Below are positions 13,626 to 19,205 of a DNA stretch of 19,205 bases, one piece after another (the first letter of the stretch is position 1; the number at the start of each line of letters is the position of its first letter). The stretch covers positions 1 to 19,205 of the forward strand of contig DGSY01000046.1 of the NCBI GenBank assembly GCA_002394125.1. Direction: 5' to 3'. The notes beneath the pieces are model-generated. The model was not told the origin of the DNA, searched no databases, and saw only the letters and a program-made list of their open reading frames with translations. The DNA comes from Ruminococcus sp. UBA4350 (GTDB taxonomy: Bacteria > Bacillota > Clostridia > Oscillospirales > Ruminococcaceae). The translations under genes were made by a program, and so were the position numbers.

Positions 13626-14042
13626 ATGGAGATACGGGAAAACAAATTTGATGCCGATGCGTTCATGCTGCTGTGGAATGCGGTCTGGGACGGCTGCCCG
13701 TCCCGCGAACAGGTCACGGCGGCACTCGCGCACAGCATTTACCGCGCCGCTGTCTATGACGGCGACAGGATTGTCGGGATGGCGCGGATGATCGGTGATT
13801 TCGGACTGTGCTACTATATTAAAGATGTGATCGTGCATCCGGATTATCAGGGGCGCGGCGTCGGGCGGATGCTGATTGAGACGATGCTCACATTTATCCG
13901 CACACACGGCGTTCCGGGGACGGACATTGCCGTGGAATTATGCGCCATGCCCGACAAAATGCCGTTCTACGCGAAATTCGGCTTTGCCGCAAACGAAGCA
14001 CAGCGGATGCGGCTGATGTGCCGCGCGGAGGGAATGACATGA
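13626..14042 (+). CDS. GNAT-family N-acetyltransferase
   Basis: 138 residues. The acetyl-CoA site is visible as IKDVIVHPDYQGRGVGRML (Q75-G-R-G-V-G80), and the C-terminus has the usual MPFYAKFGF turn. It transfers an acetyl group from acetyl-CoA to an unknown amine. The start at 13626 is 1 nt after the DAHP synthase stop, so translation is probably coupled; the ribosome site is weak. Its stop overlaps the next gene (ATGA at 14039-14042). Why an acetyltransferase sits inside an aromatic operon is not clear; acetylation of an aromatic or amino-acid metabolite is one idea. Confidence 0.9.
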   Translation: MEIRENKFDADAFMLLWNAVWDGCPSREQVTAALAHSIYRAAVYDGDRIVGMARMIGDFGLCYYIKDVIVHPDYQGRGVGRMLIETMLTFIRTHGVPGTDIAVELCAMPDKMPFYAKFGFAANEAQRMRLMCRAEGMT

Positions 14043-14845
14043 CAAACAGTGAGATTCTTGCAGCGGCGATGCGGCAGTCTGCGGTTGACCTCGGGTGCAG
14101 TCCGGCGGATTTTGCACGGACGCATCCGGTTGTCGTGACAGCGGCGGAATCGCCCGATGCCCGGAAATATCTGAAGCTGCCCTATGCGGCGTATTTCGTC
14201 AGCTACGGGAGCAATATCGTCTGCGCGGCTGCACCGGCGCTGCGGGAGACTGTTGAGGACTATCTGGCGAAATACCCGCTGATCCATACCTTTGAGCCGC
14301 CGCATATGCATATGCTCCACGAGGCGCTCCGGCCGCTCGGGTACGGCATTGCGCTGACCTCGGAATACTGGCTGCCGGATGTCGAGATCCTGAAACCGCT
14401 GGAGTGCGGCTATGAAATGCGCGTTCTGACACAGCCGGATCTCGCGGAGCTGTATCTGCCGGAGTGGTCGAATGCGCTCTGCGAACCGCGCGCGGAGCTG
14501 GATATGCTCGGCGTCGGCGCCTATGACGGCGGGCGGCTCGTCGGACTTGCGGGCTGCTCTGCGGACTGCGCGGATATGTGGCAGATCGGCATTGACGTAC
14601 TGCCGGAATACCGCAGAAAGGGCATTGCGGCGGCGCTGACCAGCCGGCTCGCGGCTGAGATCCTCGATCGGGACAAGGTGCCGTTCTATTGCTGCGCATG
14701 GTGCAATCTGGCATCGGCGCGGAATGCGGTGAAAGCCGGCTTCCGGCCTGCGTGGACGGAAATGGATGTGCGCAGCCTTGCACTGATCGAGGCAATGAAC
14801 ACGGCGCGCACACAGGACATTTTTGTCAGGGAGGACGAACCATGA
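14039..14845 (+). CDS. GNAT-family acetyltransferase, two-domain type
   Basis: 268 residues. The C-terminal half holds a GNAT core with IGIDVLPEYRRKGIAAAL (R193-K-G-I-A at the acetyl-CoA pyrophosphate loop) and CAWCNLASARNAVKAGF, the second part of the fold. The N-terminal half (1-120) is a separate domain lacking that motif, as in the GNAT_acetyltr_2-like group. It starts inside the last codons of the preceding acetyltransferase and ends with an ATGA overlap with tyrA, so it is a firm operon member. Substrate unknown. It shares little beyond the fold with the preceding gene, so it is not an obvious recent duplicate. Confidence 0.85.
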   Translation: MTNSEILAAAMRQSAVDLGCSPADFARTHPVVVTAAESPDARKYLKLPYAAYFVSYGSNIVCAAAPALRETVEDYLAKYPLIHTFEPPHMHMLHEALRPLGYGIALTSEYWLPDVEILKPLECGYEMRVLTQPDLAELYLPEWSNALCEPRAELDMLGVGAYDGGRLVGLAGCSADCADMWQIGIDVLPEYRRKGIAAALTSRLAAEILDRDKVPFYCCAWCNLASARNAVKAGFRPAWTEMDVRSLALIEAMNTARTQDIFVREDEP

Positions 14846-15681
14846 ATATTGCAATTATCGGTCTGGGACTGATCGGCGGTTCCTATGCAAAGGCAACGAA
14901 ATCGCGCACGCTGCACACCGTCTACGGCTACGACCTCGATCAGGAGGTCATGATGTTTGCGCGGATGACCGGCGCGATGGACAAGGCGCTGACGGATGAG
15001 CTGCTCGCGGAATGCGATCTCGTCATCACGGCGCTGCGCCCCGGCGCGGCTTTGCAGTGGACACGCGACCATGCGGCGATCCTCGGCAGAGCAAAATGCG
15101 TGCTGGTCGATATCTGCGGCGTCAAGCGCGCTGTCGTCGGGGAAATGGCGAAAATTGCTGAGGAAAACGGCTTCCGCTATATCGGCGGGCATCCGATGGC
15201 GGGCAAGGAGCAGGGCGGCTTTGTCAATGCGACTGATTCGCTCTTTGACGGCGCTTCGATGATCCTGACGCCGGATGCGAATACCGATCTGCCGACGCTC
15301 GAAACGCTCAAGAATTACTTCACCGATATCGGCTTTGCGCATCTGACCTTTTCCACGCCCGATGAGCATGACCGGATCATTGCCTATACCTCGCAGCTTG
15401 CGCATATCGTCTCCGGCGCATATGTCAAGTCGCCGACCGCACAGAAGCGCCGCGGCTTTTCGGCGGGCAGCTTCCGCGATCTGACACGCGTTGCCCGACT
15501 CGATGAAAAAATGTGGACGGAGCTGATGCTCGATAACCGTGAATATCTCGCGGAGGAGCTGCGCATCCTGATCGACAATCTCAAGCCGTATCTCGAAGCG
15601 CTCGAAGAAAATGACGCCGAAAAGCTCTGCGAATGTCTGCGCGAGGGACGCATCGCAAAGGCAGCCGCCGGCGGAAACTGA
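14842..15681 (+). CDS. tyrA: Prephenate dehydrogenase
   Basis: 279 residues. It oxidises prephenate to 4-hydroxyphenylpyruvate with NAD(P)+, the committed step to tyrosine. The Rossmann motif IGLGLIGGS is at 6-14. DICGVKRAVV and GGHPMAGKEQGG (H117, catalytic histidine region) are present, followed by the helical C-terminal domain with SQLAHIVS and FRDLTRVA. There is no fused chorismate mutase and no C-terminal ACT domain, so feedback control by tyrosine would have to lie elsewhere, perhaps at the DAHP synthase. The start ATG overlaps the stop of the acetyltransferase and is preceded by GGGAGG about 7 nt upstream. Ends 10 nt before the next gene. Confidence 0.95.
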   Translation: MNIAIIGLGLIGGSYAKATKSRTLHTVYGYDLDQEVMMFARMTGAMDKALTDELLAECDLVITALRPGAALQWTRDHAAILGRAKCVLVDICGVKRAVVGEMAKIAEENGFRYIGGHPMAGKEQGGFVNATDSLFDGASMILTPDANTDLPTLETLKNYFTDIGFAHLTFSTPDEHDRIIAYTSQLAHIVSGAYVKSPTAQKRRGFSAGSFRDLTRVARLDEKMWTELMLDNREYLAEELRILIDNLKPYLEALEENDAEKLCECLREGRIAKAAAGGN

Positions 15682-15691
15682 GGTGTGCAGT

Positions 15692-16447
15692 ATGAGCAAG
15701 GGAATGAAATGGTTTCTCGGCATCTTCGGCGGATTTCTGCTTATCGCGCTGCTGTTTTACATCTTTTTTCCGGGTGTCCCGGCGATCATCTATGCAAGGA
15801 GCAAATTTGAGTATTACAATACAAAGCTGACGCCGTATCCCTTTGAGGGCTACGGTACGCCGGAGAACGGCAAGGAGTTGACGGCCTTCGGCATATCGCT
15901 GACGGTTCCGGAATCGACGCATCTCCATGATCCGGAATCGAGCAGCCGGCTTTATGTTTCCGACGGCAGCGAATCCGAGCGCGTTGCGATCGCATTCATA
16001 GATCAGGATGAACCGCGCTTTGAATTCATCGGCGAGGACGGATTTACGCAGGAGGAATTCGACCGCGGCTGCCGCGGGCTCCGGCGCGAAAAACCGCAGA
16101 ACAACTATGAGATGTGGGATCTGATCTACAATTTTACGCCGGAGGAATACAATTATCATAAGCACGGAACATGGAGATTTTTCATCAATCTGATGAACAT
16201 GAAGGAAACGATCTATCCGGCAGTCGGCGGAGCGGGATATCCGTTCGATACCGAAAATGCGAGGGGCTTCTGTTTTTACTACGGAAAGCCGCAGGGAGCG
16301 GCCAGGACTTATGCGCTGCTGCTGGAGCTGTATGACCGGGAAAATCTCGACCGCAAAACGACAGTGCTTCTGAAATCCGAGGATTTCGATATTTTGAAGG
16401 AAATTGTAAACTCCGCTGATATTGCCCCGCAGGAGGAAACCGAATGA
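15692..16447 (+). CDS. Single-pass membrane protein of unknown function in the aromatic operon
   Basis: 251 residues. Residues 5-30 (MKWFLGIFGGFLLIALLFYI, then FFPGVPAII) form one transmembrane segment or uncleaved signal anchor, with the remaining 220 residues probably outside. That part is acidic and has no motif I recognise; it includes GISLTVPESTHLHDPESSS and a C-terminal region of strand-like stretches. There is no lipobox. The start at 15692 has GAGGTG 6 nt upstream; the longer open frame from 15611 lies in tyrA and is rejected. Its stop overlaps the aroB start. Its place between tyrA and aroB may be accidental or may point to an envelope link. Confidence 0.8.
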   Translation: MSKGMKWFLGIFGGFLLIALLFYIFFPGVPAIIYARSKFEYYNTKLTPYPFEGYGTPENGKELTAFGISLTVPESTHLHDPESSSRLYVSDGSESERVAIAFIDQDEPRFEFIGEDGFTQEEFDRGCRGLRREKPQNNYEMWDLIYNFTPEEYNYHKHGTWRFFINLMNMKETIYPAVGGAGYPFDTENARGFCFYYGKPQGAARTYALLLELYDRENLDRKTTVLLKSEDFDILKEIVNSADIAPQEETE

Positions 16448-17511
16448 ACAAACAAATTCTGGAAACAGCCGGCGGCAGCTATCCGATCCTGACAGGGAGC
16501 GGACTGCTTGCACAGGTCGGCACAGAGCTGACGGCACGAATCAAGCCCTGCCGCGTGATGATCGTGACAGACAGCAATGTCGCACCGCTTTATTTGGAGA
16601 AAGCAAAGAAATCCTTCGCAGATGCTGGATTTTCAGTATATACACATACCGTTCCGGCAGGCGAGGAAAGCAAATCCGTCACCGTGCTGGGCGAGCTGCT
16701 GGAGGCATTCGCCGAGGCAAAAATGACGCGCACGGATCTTGCGGCGGCGCTCGGCGGCGGTGTGATCGGCGACCTGACCGGCTTTGCGGCGGGCTGTTAT
16801 CTGCGTGGGATCCGCTTTGTGCAGCTCCCGACAACGCTGCTCGCGGCAGTTGATGCATCGGTCGGCGGCAAAACGGCGGTCAATCTGGCGCACGGCAAGA
16901 ATCTCGCCGGACTGTTCCATCAGCCGGTTGGAGTATATTGCGATACAGATACGCTGCGGACACTCTCCGAACACGAACTGCACGACGGCTATGCCGAGGC
17001 GATCAAGCACGGCATCCTCGACGATCCGGCGCTGTTTGACATCTTTGAAAACGGTCAGCCGGAGGAACATTTTGAGGAGATCATCGTTCGCTCGGTGATC
17101 TACAAATCGAAGATCGTGACGGAGGATCCGAACGAAAAGGGCGTGCGGAAGCTGCTGAATCTCGGCCATACGCCCGCACATGCGATCGAGCGGCTCAGCG
17201 ATTTTTCGATCTCGCACGGTCACGCGGTCGCGATCGGACTGGCGATTATGGCACGGGCTTCTGAGAAGCGCGGCATTTTGAAAAGTGACGATTCTGCGCG
17301 GATTATCAGGACGATCAAACGTGTCGGACTGCCGGCGGTCTGCCCGTTTTCAGCGGCAGATATGGCGAAGATCGCGGCAGTTGACAAGAAAGCTGCGGCT
17401 TCGGATATCACGGTAATTCTGCCGGAATGCATCGGACGGTGCCGCATGGAGAAGATCCCGATCAGTGCGATCGAAGCGCTGTTTGCGGACGGACTGGAGG
17501 GTCAGGCATGA
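16444..17511 (+). CDS. aroB: 3-dehydroquinate synthase
   Basis: 355 residues, the usual length. It turns DAHP into 3-dehydroquinate using NAD+ and a divalent metal (zinc or cobalt). The nucleotide site is ALGGGVIGDLTGFAA (103-116), then LPTTLLAAVDASVGGKTAVN, GYAEAIKHG (E185, metal ligand), LNLGHTPAHAIE (H242, H246) and ISHGHAVAIG (H258), all as in the family. GHTPAHAIE replaces the commoner GHT.GHAIE, a mild variation that keeps both histidines. It overlaps its neighbours by ATGA on both sides (16444-16447 and 17508-17511), so translation is coupled with the membrane protein and with aroA. Confidence 0.97.
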   Translation: MNKQILETAGGSYPILTGSGLLAQVGTELTARIKPCRVMIVTDSNVAPLYLEKAKKSFADAGFSVYTHTVPAGEESKSVTVLGELLEAFAEAKMTRTDLAAALGGGVIGDLTGFAAGCYLRGIRFVQLPTTLLAAVDASVGGKTAVNLAHGKNLAGLFHQPVGVYCDTDTLRTLSEHELHDGYAEAIKHGILDDPALFDIFENGQPEEHFEEIIVRSVIYKSKIVTEDPNEKGVRKLLNLGHTPAHAIERLSDFSISHGHAVAIGLAIMARASEKRGILKSDDSARIIRTIKRVGLPAVCPFSAADMAKIAAVDKKAAASDITVILPECIGRCRMEKIPISAIEALFADGLEGQA

Positions 17512-18782
17512 ATATCGTATGCAGACCGTCCGCGCTTTCCGGAACGGTCAGAGCGATCCCGTCGAAATCCGATGCACACCGCAAGCTGATCTGTGCGGCG
17601 CTGTCGGAAAACGGGGGAACGCTCCCGCTCCGGCCGCCGTTTTGTGACGATATTGCGGCGACGGTTCGCTGCCTGACCGCGCTCGGTGCTGCGTTTACGG
17701 AGACACCGGACGGACTTCGCGTCACACCGGTCACGCGGCAGGCACACGCGGAGCTTGACTGCGGCGAAAGCGGCTCGACACTGCGCTTCCTGCTGCCCGT
17801 TGCAATGTGCGTTTGTGACAATATTGCGGTCACGGGGCACGGCAGACTGCCGGAGCGCCCGATCGACACGCTGACGGAGGCAATGTCCGCGCATGGCGTA
17901 CAGTTTTCCGGCGGAAAGCTCCCGCTGAATGCGGTCGGAACACTGACCGGCGGCGTTTACGAGATCGCCGGAAATATCAGCTCGCAATTTCTAAGCGGAC
18001 TGCTCATGGCGCTGCCGCTCTGCGAGTCGGACAGCGAAATCCGGCTGACGACTGCGCTGCAATCCTCAAAATATGTGGATATGACACTGGATACGCTGCG
18101 GCTGTTCGGCGCGGAAATCACAGTTTCGGAGCAGGACGGGTTTCTGCGATATACGATAAAAGGCAAGCAGAAACTTCATTTTTCGGATGAAATCACGATC
18201 GACGGCGACTGGTCGAATGCAGCATTCTGGCTGGCGGCGGGGGCTGTCGGTGACGGCCGGCCGGTCACGGTCAGCGGTCTGGATCCGGACAGTACGCAAG
18301 GTGACAAGGCGATCACTGAGTTTTTGCGGGATGCGGGAACGGATGTGCAATGGAACGCGAATGGAATAACCGTATCCGGCGGGGCGATGCGCGAAATCAA
18401 CGTATCTATGGAGGAAATCCCCGATCTGCTTCCGATTTTGGCGGTGTGTGCCGCCTGTGCGGATGGAACTTCGCATTTCACGAATGCGGAGCGCCTGCGT
18501 ATCAAGGAATCTGACAGATTGTCCGCTGTGGCAGAGCTGCTGCACTTGATCGGCGGACAGGCTGATGAGCTGCCGGACGGACTGACCGTCCGGGGCGGAC
18601 AGCTCACCGGCGGAACGGTCGATGCGCACAATGACCACAGACTTGTCATGGCTGCGGCGGTCGCGGCACTGCGCTGCACTGAGTCGGTCACGATTCTCGG
18701 CGCGGAGGCAGTCAATAAATCGTACCCGACATTCTTTGCGGATTACCGTCATCTCGGCGGAATCGCTGAGATTTCAGACTGA
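17508..18782 (+). CDS. aroA: 3-phosphoshikimate 1-carboxyvinyltransferase (EPSP synthase)
   Basis: 424 residues. It transfers enolpyruvyl from phosphoenolpyruvate to shikimate 3-phosphate. Motifs in order: IPSKSDAHRKLI (K20, S21, R25), LDCGESGSTLRFLLP (84-97), GRLPERPIDTL, SSQFLSGLLMALPL, DGDWSNAAFW, EEIPDLLPI (D306, catalytic base region), RLRIKESDRL (K333, E334, R337) and NDHRLVMAAAVAAL. The glyphosate-linked loop reads GESGSTLRF, in place of the GNAGTAMRP of the E. coli type, a form I associate with clostridial enzymes; I draw no conclusion on sensitivity. Starts within the end of aroB and stops 26 nt before aroC. Confidence 0.96.
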   Translation: MNIVCRPSALSGTVRAIPSKSDAHRKLICAALSENGGTLPLRPPFCDDIAATVRCLTALGAAFTETPDGLRVTPVTRQAHAELDCGESGSTLRFLLPVAMCVCDNIAVTGHGRLPERPIDTLTEAMSAHGVQFSGGKLPLNAVGTLTGGVYEIAGNISSQFLSGLLMALPLCESDSEIRLTTALQSSKYVDMTLDTLRLFGAEITVSEQDGFLRYTIKGKQKLHFSDEITIDGDWSNAAFWLAAGAVGDGRPVTVSGLDPDSTQGDKAITEFLRDAGTDVQWNANGITVSGGAMREINVSMEEIPDLLPILAVCAACADGTSHFTNAERLRIKESDRLSAVAELLHLIGGQADELPDGLTVRGGQLTGGTVDAHNDHRLVMAAAVAALRCTESVTILGAEAVNKSYPTFFADYRHLGGIAEISD

Positions 18783-18808
18783 GCAATATTGTTGTAATTG
18801 GAGGGCTT

Positions 18809-19205
18809 ATGGCATCGAGTTTTGGCGAGCGGCTTCGCGTTTCGATCTTCGGAGAGTCGCACGGGAACGGCATCGGCGCGCTCATTGAGGGACTTCCGGC
18901 GGGCGAATCCATTGATACGGACGCGCTGATGCGGTTCATGGAACGGCGGCAGGGCGGTCGGAATGCGCTCTCGACTGCGCGGAAAGAGCCGGATATTCCG
19001 GAATTTGTTTCCGGCATTTTTGACGGGAAAACGACCGGATTTCCGGTCTGCATCCGGATCGCAAATACGAATACACGCTCCGGTGATTATAACAATCTTG
19101 CGCTGAAGCCGCGGCCTTCCCATGCGGATTATCCGGCATATGTGAAGTGGCACGGGGCTGCGGATATGCGCGGAGGCGGTCATTTTTCCGGCCGGCTGAC
19201 CGCCC
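18809..19205 (+). CDS. aroC: Chorismate synthase, partial (N-terminal part, runs off the window)
   Basis: 132 residues are visible from the ATG at 18809, with GGAGG 4-9 nt upstream. The frame holds SIFGESHGNGIGALIEGLPA, RRQGG, STARKEPD, SGIFDGKTTGFPV, NTRSGDY, RPSHADYPA and DMRGGGHFSGRLTA, the signature of chorismate synthase, which makes chorismate from EPSP with reduced FMN. It follows aroA by 26 nt in the same operon. The remaining two thirds lie beyond the window end. Confidence 0.96.
   Translation, partial: MASSFGERLRVSIFGESHGNGIGALIEGLPAGESIDTDALMRFMERRQGGRNALSTARKEPDIPEFVSGIFDGKTTGFPVCIRIANTNTRSGDYNNLALKPRPSHADYPAYVKWHGAADMRGGGHFSGRLTA

Noticed and set aside
12632..13738. Minus-strand frame opposite DAHP synthase, and similar long frames opposite tyrA, aroB and aroA
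   Set aside because: Composition is Arg/His/Asp-rich nonsense mirroring the coding strand; no motifs, no ribosome sites.

Overview
The window looks like a chromosome segment from a Gram-positive, plant-fibre-degrading gut bacterium of the Ruminococcus type (Oscillospiraceae). The main clue is a secreted GH74 xyloglucanase that ends in a type I dockerin, the signature of cellulosome-forming ruminococci. Purine-rich ribosome binding sites and -35/-10 promoters with 17-bp spacers fit this. The species is inferred, not shown.

Left part (1 to about 6090), AT-richer than the rest: the end of an integrated mobile element in a tRNA-Arg(CCT) gene. On the minus strand four genes probably form one transcription unit: an unrecognised protein (3118-3870), a small PD-(D/E)xK nuclease resembling only the N-terminus of type I restriction subunit HsdR (2625-3080), a STAND-type P-loop NTPase (474-2528), and a tetratricopeptide-repeat protein whose start codon overlaps the NTPase stop (1-477, running off the window). 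Nuclease, STAND switch and TPR partner together look like an anti-phage module, and this is the best candidate for a little-described system. On the plus strand an excisionase-like gene sits 5 nt before a tyrosine integrase broken by two in-frame stops (TGA and TAG), so the element is probably immobile without help. The integrase points at an intact tRNA-Arg(CCT) (5850-5923). Two orphan 5' halves of tRNA-Arg(CCT) follow at 82- and 83-bp spacing, each ending at the anticodon loop. They look like scars of repeated site-specific integration, and a strong promoter lies beyond the outermost half.

Middle part (6180-12300), GC-richer: the minus-strand GH74-dockerin gene with its own terminator, promoter and an operator-like inverted repeat; a coiled-coil membrane protein; a divergent small XRE regulator with an operator-like inverted repeat between the two; a short orphan transcription unit (strong promoter, possible 35-residue ORF, strong terminator); and a sodium:neurotransmitter-symporter-family transporter.

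Right part (12385-19205): a multi-hairpin intergenic repeat, then a plus-strand aromatic amino-acid operon: DAHP synthase, two GNAT acetyltransferases, prephenate dehydrogenase (tyrA), a single-pass membrane protein of unknown role, aroB, aroA and the start of aroC. Most junctions are ATGA overlaps or a few bases apart. Together these genes cover the entry to the shikimate pathway, the dehydroquinate, EPSP and chorismate steps, and the tyrosine branch. aroD, aroE, aroK and pheA are not in this window.
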